Assembly: GCA_030442035.1 (NCBI GenBank)
Contig: JAUJEA010000001.1
Coordinates: 589,559 to 653,558, forward strand
Direction of reading: 5' to 3'
Origin: Splendidivirga corallicola
GTDB lineage: Bacteria; Bacteroidota; Bacteroidia; Cytophagales; Cyclobacteriaceae
Length of the DNA: 64,000 nt
Program-made: the position numbers and the translations under genes
Shown: positions 24,761-33,105 of the stretch, one piece after another
Layout: each line of letters opens with the position of its first letter
Position numbering within the stretch: the first letter of the stretch is position 1
Notes under the pieces: generated by a model
The model's input: only the letters and a program-made list of their open reading frames with translations
Databases searched by the model: none
What the model was told of the DNA's origin: nothing

Positions 24761-25495
24761 CTAATCATCTAACATAACAATCCTGTTATTAGGTATTTTT
24801 ACCCTGAAACATGTTCCGAATCCAATCCTGGAATTTACGGCTATGCTCCCTTTTAATTTTGACAATGTTTCCTTGACAATGTATAAGCCCAGGCCAGCTC
24901 CCTCAGAATTATCGGAACCTTTGAAGAACATTTCAAAGATTGTTTTATGAAACCTCTCCTCTATTCCGACACCATTGTCTTCCACAGTAAACGTGATAAA
25001 TGCCCTGGTCACTTTTACATTGATCTTTACAAAAGGTTCCTTTTCTCTTGGATTGTGGAAATTATAAGCGTTAGAGATCAAATTGTGCATAATGATCTCC
25101 AAACGTTTTTTGTCAGAAAAAATTGGTGTTTGTTGGTTGATCTCAACTTCCTGTCGAACCATTCTTCCCATAGGCATAGCGCTTGAGCTTTCAAGGGCAT
25201 CATGGATCATTTTTTCCATATTGACCTCTTGAATATCAATTTGGAGATTGGCATTTTTTGAGTAATCTATGATCTTTTTTATCCTGTCCTCTAATTTTCC
25301 AATGGTTGTTCGCATGAGCTGGAGATACCGGGAATCAAATTTGTTTTCAAGCTCCACAATTTGTACCAAACCTGATAAAGTGGCTATTGGTTGACCTAAA
25401 TCGTGATAGCAACTATAGACAAATCTGTCCAGTTCTCCTTTCACCTTTCTAATTTCCCTGTTTTTAATTCTAAGTTCATTTGTAACCGTTGTCAT
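24761..25495 (-). CDS. soluble sensor histidine kinase (244 aa)
   Basis: The protein begins almost directly with a HisKA-like dimerisation helix, with the phospho-acceptor H31 in YSCYHDLGQPIATL. An HATPase_c domain follows with N-box HNLISNAYNF, G1 DNGVGIEERF, F-box FEMFFKG and G2 GAGLGLYIVKETL. There is no sensor or membrane domain, so it depends on another protein for input. The H-box (HDLGQP) differs from the common HDLKAPL of the other kinases here. No regulator is adjacent. Probably monocistronic. Confidence 0.9.
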   Translation of the reverse strand: MTTVTNELRIKNREIRKVKGELDRFVYSCYHDLGQPIATLSGLVQIVELENKFDSRYLQLMRTTIGKLEDRIKKIIDYSKNANLQIDIQEVNMEKMIHDALESSSAMPMGRMVRQEVEINQQTPIFSDKKRLEIIMHNLISNAYNFHNPREKEPFVKINVKVTRAFITFTVEDNGVGIEERFHKTIFEMFFKGSDNSEGAGLGLYIVKETLSKLKGSIAVNSRIGFGTCFRVKIPNNRIVMLDD

Positions 25496-25623
25496 GGATT
25501 GTATATTTTTCTGCTTAAAAATTTATTAGCTATTTATTGTAAGTAATGAATTGGTAGACAAACCTTGAGAAGTGTGTATACCTTATTCTATTTTTTGTTT
25601 GTTCAAAGGGTTTATGGTCTATG

Positions 25624-26052
25624 TTACCAATCTCCAAGCATCAGTATAAGATTAGTGGCGGTAAGCGTTTCTCCATCCTTGTAAGCCTCTAAAATTTCGT
25701 CTACCGATTGTTGATTCATATCTACAAGAATTACAAAATTGAGGTTTGTAAATTTAGCGGTATCATCAGCATTCAGATTATAGGTCACAGTGACGAAATC
25801 AGTACCATCAAACTCAGCAGGCTGGAATATCTCATAATCCACTTTCCCATTGGGGCCAACAATCCTGTGAGCTTCATCCCATATGTTAATTTTCTTACCA
25901 TAATAAAAAAGTTCCAGGCCTTCAATAAAGTTAAGCTCCTTTTCAATGATTATAGGCTCCGGTTGCGGTTGTGCATCCTTTTCTTTACAAGAAGTAACCA
26001 TCATCATCACACACGCCAATGAAAGCGTCAACAGCATTTTTAAATTGTTCAT
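25624..26052 (-). CDS. lipoprotein of unknown function (142 aa)
   Basis: A type II signal peptide (MNNLKMLLTLSLACVMMMVTSC) has its lipobox Cys at about residue 22, followed by KEKDAQPQPEP, a linker with charge next to the Cys. The mature part is a small beta-rich domain (FIEGLELFYYGKKINIWDEA, FVTVTYNLNADDTAKFTNL) without known motifs. The hairpin-free 3' end lies 128 bp from the kinase gene downstream, so co-transcription is possible. Confidence 0.75.
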   Translation of the reverse strand: MNNLKMLLTLSLACVMMMVTSCKEKDAQPQPEPIIIEKELNFIEGLELFYYGKKINIWDEAHRIVGPNGKVDYEIFQPAEFDGTDFVTVTYNLNADDTAKFTNLNFVILVDMNQQSVDEILEAYKDGETLTATNLILMLGDW

Positions 26053-26742
26053 AGTTTTAAATTTTGATTAATTTATTCTTTCACAGTTGATCTCGTGATC
26101 TATGACGATCGAAACCAACTATCCATCTCTACTTAGTGTTAATTCATGATCGATACAAATACCGCTATTCATTTTTCAGCGTTTTCCGTATCAGAAAAAA
26201 TTAGGTGATAGTCATAACACTACAGTTAATCTTTGAAATCGTTTGATTAAATAGTCTATTTCTCAATTTCAACTAATCAAAGTTATTCCCACAGGCCTCT
26301 CATTTCAATAGAGTAAATCCTGAATCTAGTTTTTAAGAAAAAGTATTAAAGTGTATCACTTAGGTATTTGCCGGTTATCCAAAAAATTGAACTTTTTATG
26401 TTCTACTGCTTGAAAAAAATTAAGAAGGAATAAACAGGATTTAAAAGTAATACTTTAACCAAATTCTGTAAACAGCTATGGATCAATATATTCCATTTTA
26501 CCTCCAAATTTAAACAATTGACAAAAACAAATGGCCATGAAAAATAAAGGCAAATCGATTTGAAATTAAACGGACTAGGCAAATTACCTAACCAGGTTTT
26601 TAACAATTGAATCTTGAAATTTTAAAATATTGGGAAAGAACTTAGGAATGCCTGCATAAATGGATTGATCAATACATCGTTTTTCTCGAGAATTACTTTA
26701 GGGGATTGTGGTTTTCTCTTTGGGAATATATACTCGGTATTA
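26053..26742. other. long AT-rich intergenic stretch
   Basis: 690 bp with no supported frame. The minus-strand frame 26403-26606 is compositionally unlike a protein (rich in Phe, Leu, Cys and Trp from AT-rich DNA). No strong hairpin. It likely includes the lipoprotein promoter on the left. Confidence 0.5.
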
Positions 26743-27411
26743 TCAATCAAATAGCTCGATCAACTTATTTTTGATTGCATATTTAACCAGATCTGCAGTG
26801 TTTCTGGCATCGATTTTTTTCATGATATGATTTCTGTGGGCATCGACTGTACGAATGCTAATAAATAATTCATCAGCAACTTCTCGATTACTTTTTCCTG
26901 AAGCAATTAACTTGAGAACTTCCATTTCTCTGTCACTGATTTTAGTGGCAAACCCAACACCTCCTCTTCTATCGCCTCGTACTGAGTTTTTGAAAAACTC
27001 ATCAAATACTACTTCGGAAATTGACTCAGCAAAAAATTTATCCCCGGATTTGACTTTCTTGATGGCTTCAAAGAGAATTTCTTTGCTGGAATCCTTTGGA
27101 AGATATCCCGAGGCTCCTGCTCCAATGCCATTGCCAATTAATTGACCGGTTATTTCCATAGAAAGCAATATGATCTGAATATGGGGATATGCTTGCTTGA
27201 TAAGTTTTGTAAGTTGTATGCCGTTGATCCCTGGCATCACAATGTCAAGCAATATGACATCAGGGGACATATATTTCAGCTTTTCAATGGTTTCATCACC
27301 ATTTTCGGCTTCACCCACAAGCTCCATGTCCGGAGCATTTTTGAACATTGCTTTAATTCCCTCTCTAACGATCGCATGATCGTCTACTACAAAGACTTTA
27401 ATATTATACAT
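26743..27411 (-). CDS. NarL/LuxR-type response regulator (222 aa)
   Basis: The receiver domain has D10-D11, phospho-acceptor D56 (ILLDIVMP) and conserved Lys (LPKDSSKE). A linker follows, then a LuxR helix-turn-helix: ISDREMEVLKLIASGKSNRE and VADELFISIRTVDAHRNHI. It is closely similar to the regulator at 27755-28417, with the same length, the same output motif (TVDAHRNHIM) and the same end (VKYAIKN), so the pair is likely a duplication. No kinase is adjacent. It may be served by the HisKA_3-type kinase at 28433-31000. Confidence 0.95.
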   Translation of the reverse strand: MYNIKVFVVDDHAIVREGIKAMFKNAPDMELVGEAENGDETIEKLKYMSPDVILLDIVMPGINGIQLTKLIKQAYPHIQIILLSMEITGQLIGNGIGAGASGYLPKDSSKEILFEAIKKVKSGDKFFAESISEVVFDEFFKNSVRGDRRGGVGFATKISDREMEVLKLIASGKSNREVADELFISIRTVDAHRNHIMKKIDARNTADLVKYAIKNKLIELFD

Positions 27412-27557
27412 GCCTAACTTCCTCTTTTATCCGACTACACAAAAATGTTAATGATCAGAAGCAACCATTAACTACTGGCAATATATTAAAGATAGCCTTG
27501 CACTTTACAAATTTCAATAGGGTATTCGCCTAAAAGCAATATTAGGATGAATCACTA

Positions 27558-27723
27558 ATTGCAAATCAATGCCGTTTAGTTTAGAAAATATAGTTAAGAA
27601 TTCAAGTGTTAGGTGTTAGGTATCAGATTTCAGCTTTTATAGTGTTTTTTGGTGTGTATGAAGATTGTCTGATACCCGAAACCTTATACCTAAAGGCTTA
27701 ACTAAATGGCATTAAATTGCAAA
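27558..27723. mobile_element. MITE-like palindromic element, copy A
   Basis: Terminal inverted repeats of 27 bp (27558-27584 and 27697-27723) match at 22 of 27 positions and contain the core ATGCC-R-TTTAGTT. Inside is a second imperfect palindrome, GTTAGGTATCAGATTTCAG against CTGATACCCGAAACCTTATA. The whole of about 166 bp carries no gene and occupies most of the gap 27412-27754. A related element lies at 41496-41634. Size, inverted ends and lack of coding fit a miniature inverted-repeat element or a long palindromic intergenic repeat. Confidence 0.55.
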
Positions 27724-27754
27724 TAAAAAAGCGTCAATTGATGCTGATCAATTC

Positions 27755-28417
27755 TCAATCCAATTCAATAATATGATTTTTAATGGCATATTTAACTAAC
27801 TCCGCGGTACTGTTAAGTTCGAGTTTTTGCATGATGTGATTACGATGCGCATCCACCGTTCTTACACTGATAAACAATTGTTCGGCTATTTGGCTATTGC
27901 TCAAACCACTGGCAATAAGTTCCAGCACCTCCAATTCTCTTTTACTTACTTTGTTATCGCTCAACGATTTGGGCTTAGTCCCCTTTACCGAATTTTGATA
28001 AAAGTTATCAAATACCACCTTTGATACCATACTGTGGAAATATTTGTTGCCTTGATGCACCTCTTTAATCGCTGTTATCAGCGTCTTTTTATTGACATCT
28101 TTAGGTATATATCCTAAAGCACCCGCCTTCAGTGCCTCAGAAATGAACTCTTCTTTCACCTCCATGGATAAAAAGATGATTTTTACATCGGAAAATCGCT
28201 CACTGATAATCTTAGCAGCCTCCAATCCATTAATCTTGGGCATCATTATATCCATGACAACAATATCAGGATTTAGTATCTCACATTTCTCAATGGCCTC
28301 TTCTCCATTCACGGCCTCGCCCAATACTTTTATTTCACTCAGATCACTCAACATAGCAACGATGCCGTCGCGAATTAGCGTGTGATCGTCAACAATAAGT
28401 ACTTTTATCATGCTCAT
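27755..28417 (-). CDS. NarL/LuxR-type response regulator (220 aa)
   Basis: The receiver has D10-D11, D56 (IVVMDIMMPKING) and the conserved Lys in IPKDVNKKTL. The output HTH is VSKRELEVLELIASGLSNSQ and IAEQLFISVRTVDAHRNHI. Its start is 15 bp after the stop of the large HisKA_3-type kinase on the same strand, the usual arrangement for a kinase-regulator pair, so it is the likely direct partner. The start could be the first or third codon (both ATG). Confidence 0.95.
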   Translation of the reverse strand: MSMIKVLIVDDHTLIRDGIVAMLSDLSEIKVLGEAVNGEEAIEKCEILNPDIVVMDIMMPKINGLEAAKIISERFSDVKIIFLSMEVKEEFISEALKAGALGYIPKDVNKKTLITAIKEVHQGNKYFHSMVSKVVFDNFYQNSVKGTKPKSLSDNKVSKRELEVLELIASGLSNSQIAEQLFISVRTVDAHRNHIMQKLELNSTAELVKYAIKNHIIELD

Positions 28418-28432
28418 ATTTAAGTTGTTTAT

Positions 28433-31000
28433 TTAATTCAATGGAATATCCAATTTGATATAGGTCCCGTTTCCTATGCTACTTTCCACATAAAACTCGC
28501 CGTTCACAAGACTGGCGCGTTCCTTCATGTTATGCAAACCACTGCCAGCCCTTCTCATTTGCTCAGCTACATCAAATCCGCTACCATTATCTGCAATGAT
28601 CAGGGTAGCATTTTTGGTATCTCTGAAAATTTGCACCTTCACCTGGGTTGCATTGGCATGTTTCACGATGTTATTGAGTGCCTCCTGCGCTATACGGTAA
28701 ATGGCCAATAAAACCCGTTCTCCCGCTTCAATGTTCTCTCCTTTCTGATCCAACAAAATACTGAGGTTCCCTACTTTTTCAGTCTGTTTACACAATTGTG
28801 TAATAGCCGGTTCAATACCCATTTTCTTCAAAACCACAGGAGCCAGGTTATTAGATGTCCTACGTGCCTCATCAATGGTCATAGATAGTAATTCCTCTAT
28901 TTCGATCATTTTCCCACTAAGTACATCCTTGTCAATATTTTCGGCGTCCAGATTAATAATTCTTTGTTTCACGGCAATGAGCATTTGACCGATTCCATCA
29001 TGTATTTCCATAGCAATTCGTTTTCTCTCCATCTCCTGACCTTCATATTTTGCTCGCTGTGCTTTTTTCCGCTCCGTGATATCCAGCGTAACCGCCACAA
29101 AAACCGGAGGGGTTTCAGAACGGGAATATTGTAGTCTGACTTCTACGGGATAGGTGGAACCATCTTTGCGCTTGTGATAAGTTTCGAAAATAACAGCTTC
29201 TTTTTCCCCTGAAATAAGCGGAGCAACAAGTTCTCTGAAAGTTTTTGGTTCAAATTCCGGTTTGAGATCCAAGGGGGTAAGTTCCCGAAGTTCTTCAATT
29301 GAATATCCCAGATTCTGCAGTGCGCTATGACTCACCTCAATAAATCGATGATCTTCTTCCCCAAAAATGTAAATCTCATTGAGTGCGCTACTAAGTATTC
29401 TTCCAAATCTCTGAGCGGCTTCTTCGCCTTGTTTTCTCTCTGTTATATCTTGTATCAAGCCGGTCAGGCGTATAGGATTGCCCTTTTTGTCCAGGGTGAC
29501 TTTCCCAATTACGTTGATGATCCTGATCCGTTCATCGGGTAAAACAATCCGATGTTCCAGCTCATAATCTTGCTTGAGGGTAATGGACTGATTGATCTTT
29601 TTCCTGACCAACTCCTTATCGTCTTTGTGGACATACTCCAAATAAGAAGCGATCGTAGCCGGTATTTCTCTTGGCTGAAATCCAAATATTCGGAATAATT
29701 CTTCGGACCAGATAACCTTATTCTCAGGAATGATCCATTCAAAGCTACCCAGATGAGCAATATTCTGAGTTTCCACCAACATCTTTTCACTCTTGATAAG
29801 CTCTTCTTCTGCTAATTTCCGAACGGTAATCACATTCTGACTGGCAATGAATTTTTCCAATTCGTTATCACTGTTAAATACCGGTTGAATATTCAACTCT
29901 ATCCAGTAATCCCTGCCAGATTTGGTATAATTAATCATTTCCTGTTGTAGCGAACGGCCTGAGGAAATCACTTTCTTAATATTCGATATTTTCTCCGGAT
30001 CTGTCTTCTCCCCATATAATAGATTATCCAATTTGTGGCCTTTTACTTCATCCAGTGAAAATTCTGATATCTTCTTGAATTGCTCATTGACCCATTCAAT
30101 GCATCCCTGCTTATCCATGATGATAATGGCATTATTGGTTTTCTTTGCAACAAGCGCCAATTTCTGCATCTCCTCTTCAATGACCTTACGCTTGGTAATA
30201 TCCTGCAGGATACCAGAGGCCCTCAATGGATTTCCGTATTTATCCTTTTCTGTAACCTTCCCCCGATCCAGTACCCATCGCCATTCGCCAGATCCGATTT
30301 GGATCCGGTGTTCATTTTCATAGATTGGTGTCCTATTTGTTAAATGATTTTGAAGATCTTGTTCAACACTCGGAAGGTCATCCGAATGGATCAGTGATTT
30401 GGCGCTTTCTATATTGGCATTTTTTTTATCCATTTTCGAACCCAATAGCTCCAACCACTTTTTATTGTAAACAATCGATCCGGTAGTAATATCCCAATCC
30501 CATGTTCCGATATCAGCGCCTTTAACTATGAGTTTTAACCTCTTTTTACTTTCATACAAATCACGCTCTGCCCGTTCTTTTTCTTCCCTGTCTTTTGCTT
30601 CACGTAAAGCCCGGTTAACTACTACAGGTAATCTGAATAATTTATCTTTCAATACATAGTCTGTTGCACCCAGCTTCAGGGTTTCCACAGCTTTCTGATC
30701 TCCAAGTTCTCCCGACACAATAATAAATGGCAGCGAAGGTTTTACTTCTACCACGGTTTTCAATGCTTCAATTCCAGTGAAGGAAGGTAGATTGTAGTCG
30801 GACAGGACTAAATCAGGATTAAATTCTTCAAGTGCCCTGATGAAATCATTCTGACATTTTACTGTCTCCATATCAAATGAAAAACCAGCTTTTTGAAGCT
30901 GCCTTTCCATGAGCTCAACATCAGTTGGATCATCTTCCAGAATAAGAATTTTTAAATTCTTAACAGTCATCTCCTCCGGGATAGTAGCAAGTTCATGCAT
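28433..31000 (-). CDS. receiver-PAS(n)-HisKA_3 sensor kinase (855 aa)
   Basis: The N-terminal receiver has LEDD at 21-24, D68 (LVLSDYNLPS) and K118. It is followed by about four PAS/PAC modules (roughly 145-275, 278-405, 405-525, 530-645), including repeated DITERK ends and YRI/HRI-containing PAC strands. The catalytic part is the NarX/DegS type: phospho-acceptor H667 in MEIHDGIGQML, N-box QEALNNIVKHA and G-box DNGSGFD. No membrane helix, so it is cytoplasmic. A receiver at the front suggests it is itself a phosphorelay target. The ATG at 30970 lies directly after GGAGGAG, too close to serve as its ribosome-binding site, so I keep 31000. Confidence 0.93.
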   Translation of the reverse strand: MHELATIPEEMTVKNLKILILEDDPTDVELMERQLQKAGFSFDMETVKCQNDFIRALEEFNPDLVLSDYNLPSFTGIEALKTVVEVKPSLPFIIVSGELGDQKAVETLKLGATDYVLKDKLFRLPVVVNRALREAKDREEKERAERDLYESKKRLKLIVKGADIGTWDWDITTGSIVYNKKWLELLGSKMDKKNANIESAKSLIHSDDLPSVEQDLQNHLTNRTPIYENEHRIQIGSGEWRWVLDRGKVTEKDKYGNPLRASGILQDITKRKVIEEEMQKLALVAKKTNNAIIIMDKQGCIEWVNEQFKKISEFSLDEVKGHKLDNLLYGEKTDPEKISNIKKVISSGRSLQQEMINYTKSGRDYWIELNIQPVFNSDNELEKFIASQNVITVRKLAEEELIKSEKMLVETQNIAHLGSFEWIIPENKVIWSEELFRIFGFQPREIPATIASYLEYVHKDDKELVRKKINQSITLKQDYELEHRIVLPDERIRIINVIGKVTLDKKGNPIRLTGLIQDITERKQGEEAAQRFGRILSSALNEIYIFGEEDHRFIEVSHSALQNLGYSIEELRELTPLDLKPEFEPKTFRELVAPLISGEKEAVIFETYHKRKDGSTYPVEVRLQYSRSETPPVFVAVTLDITERKKAQRAKYEGQEMERKRIAMEIHDGIGQMLIAVKQRIINLDAENIDKDVLSGKMIEIEELLSMTIDEARRTSNNLAPVVLKKMGIEPAITQLCKQTEKVGNLSILLDQKGENIEAGERVLLAIYRIAQEALNNIVKHANATQVKVQIFRDTKNATLIIADNGSGFDVAEQMRRAGSGLHNMKERASLVNGEFYVESSIGNGTYIKLDIPLN

Positions 31001-31188
31001 GCGTAAGTACGATCTTTTTCATTCTCCGACATTTTATTTAAGCAAGGCATAAATCCATGTCAGAGAAATTGTTCATAAATATTTAAACAAACTTTCTATT
31101 GGGTTTTCAAAATGTCTGCTTTCTGTAGACAATAATTATGAATCATCCATTCTGTTCATTGTTAGTTCGGTATTAGTTATTATGAAAA

Positions 31189-32217
31189 TCAATCCTGATC
31201 AACTTTACTTGGTAAAGAAAAATAGAATGTCGCTCCTTTATTTATTTCGCCTTGAGCCCAAACTTCTCCACCATATCTTTTAACAATCCTCGATACTAAG
31301 GCAAGTCCTATTCCAGTACCTTCAAATTCATCTTTGTTGTGAAGTCTTTGAAAAGCATGAAATAATTTGTCCGCCCTGTTCATATCAAACCCTACACCAT
31401 TGTCTTTAATGAAAAAAACATGTTTATCATGCTGGGTTGATCCTCCTATTTCGATTTTTGGATATTTTGTTTTTCCAGTGAATTTAACGGCATTTGAAAT
31501 GAGGTTGACCATTAATTGTTTTACCATCGTAATATCCGCGAATACTTTAGGTAATTTTCCTATTTTAATTTTAATTTTTCTCCCTCTCAAATTAGTGCTT
31601 AATTCCGTCACAATTTTCTCAACCAAACTGTCCATATTGATCACTCCATTCTCAAAGCGTTTCTCTGAAATATGTGAGAAAGAGAGTAAATCGTTAATTA
31701 ACACCTGCATTTCATACGCCTTGGACTTGATAATATTAACAATCCTAAGTCCATCACTGTCCAAATTCTCCGAATGATCTTCCCTTAAAATGGTAGCAAA
31801 ACCGGAAACTCCCCGTAATGGAGCTTTCAAATCATGTGCAACAGAATATGTGAATGAATCAAGTTCTTTGTTCTGAGTTTCTAAATTTTCTATATGAGTA
31901 CACATCTCTTTTAGCCGATGATCCAATTGCTCATTCGTATCATTCAGGCCTGCAATCTTCTTCAAAAGATTTTGATTTAAATAAATGAGTTCTTTTTTGG
32001 AGAGATTATCCAGTGAGGGTTGTAGCGTCTTAATTTCAGGAGCTCCATATTTTTCAATGAGCTCCGGCAAATCCCTTTTAACAAACCTTGCATCGAGCGC
32101 AATATCTTCAGAATCTTTAATCGGGGTTTTGACGCCAGACTTGTAAGAATCTTGTTCGGTTGCTTCTTTTTTCAAAATACTAGTTGATGGTTCATTCTGT
32201 TTTCCTACGACTTTCAT
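31189..32217 (-). CDS. soluble sensor histidine kinase (342 aa)
   Basis: An N-terminal region of about 115 residues without recognised sensor fold is followed by a coiled-coil (ELDSFTYS region). Then come HisKA with H128 in VAHDLKAPLRG, an N-box NLISNAVKFT, G1 DNGVGFDMNRADKLFHAFQR and G2 GTGIGLALVSRIV. This is the phytochrome-like kinase subgroup common in Cytophagales. No membrane segment. It lies 188 bp upstream of the large kinase on the same strand, and its own regulator is unclear. Confidence 0.92.
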   Translation of the reverse strand: MKVVGKQNEPSTSILKKEATEQDSYKSGVKTPIKDSEDIALDARFVKRDLPELIEKYGAPEIKTLQPSLDNLSKKELIYLNQNLLKKIAGLNDTNEQLDHRLKEMCTHIENLETQNKELDSFTYSVAHDLKAPLRGVSGFATILREDHSENLDSDGLRIVNIIKSKAYEMQVLINDLLSFSHISEKRFENGVINMDSLVEKIVTELSTNLRGRKIKIKIGKLPKVFADITMVKQLMVNLISNAVKFTGKTKYPKIEIGGSTQHDKHVFFIKDNGVGFDMNRADKLFHAFQRLHNKDEFEGTGIGLALVSRIVKRYGGEVWAQGEINKGATFYFSLPSKVDQD

Positions 32218-33105
32218 AAGCTTTATAAATAGTTATTATAAAGAGAAGCATATCATCTTTGTCTAAGTGTAACTTACAAATGATACGTTCTTCTTGTTCA
32301 GTTTGAACAAGTCACTTTTTAAGCCGAGGTCCCCAAATTAAATTTTACCATGCCAGTTTCAATGAAATCTATTTATTGCAAAAGTTATACTATAAAGGTT
32401 TTCACAATTGCAATGTTCAGAGCTGTTGGTTTTTCCTAAAAAACCCTTGTAAAAAGATAGTACAAAAAAACACTAAAAAAAAATCGTTTTTCCCCAATAC
32501 CGAATTAAATGTAGGATTTTAAGGCATTATTCAACCAAAATTAAACTGTAACTGATTCAAGAAACACTAATAATCTTCTGCTTATGATCTATGATTTACC
32601 AAAGGCTTAGCCACTCATTTCAAAGGATTTATAGGAGATTCTCCTATTTGATAATTTAAAAGTTTACTCTATTGAAAGCCCAAACCTAATAAAATATATT
32701 TGAAATGATCCGTCCTGAAAAAATATTATCAAATAAGAGAGCTCAAAACGATTGGCTGAATTGCGTAAGGTTATTTAGTCTATTTTGTTTTTTCTCACAA
32801 ATAGACAAAGGAACCGGCACTTTATTTGGTTTTGATTACAAGTGGAAAACTGAATTCATTACATACAAGTAGTGAATTGCTTTTTTTTGAAGCACTCTTT
32901 TTTGGATTCTGTTAAATCTTCCAAACAATGAAACTAGGCTAATTCGGGCAAGAAACTAAGCATGGCACACTTGTGAATGTCGTGCTAAAGGAATCTACCA
33001 AATTGGTATTAAAGCATGATTATGAAGGAAATCTACTGCAATGTTATAAACCAAGTGTTGTAAAAATTAAAAGTGATGGTTTCGTGACCAATTGGGCCTG
33101 GAAAA
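32218..33105. other. long intergenic stretch with coding-like remnants
   Basis: These 888 bp have no gene longer than 60 codons. The first half holds divergent promoter DNA. The right part has a 55-codon frame (32705-32872) and a second protein-like frame ending at 33111 that lacks an ATG (containing KLVLKHDYEGNLLQCYKP and GFVTNWAWKSE). The latter's stop overlaps the GTG start of the next kinase. They may be pieces of a decayed gene. Confidence 0.4.
32705..32872 (+). CDS. possible small protein (55 aa)
   Basis: The frame ATG 32705 to TAG 32872 encodes MIRPEKILSNKRAQNDWLNC, then a short hydrophobic segment, then GTGTLFGFDYKWKTEF. There is no ribosome-binding site and no recognised homologue. 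It could be a real small protein, a relic, or chance; composition alone does not decide. Confidence 0.25.
   Translation: MIRPEKILSNKRAQNDWLNCVRLFSLFCFFSQIDKGTGTLFGFDYKWKTEFITYK

Noticed and set aside
32816-32835. GGCACTTTATTTGG as a second sigma-54 promoter
   Set aside because: The -24 lacks the TTGG context and the -12 lacks GC; it is also about 280 bp from the next start inside another frame.
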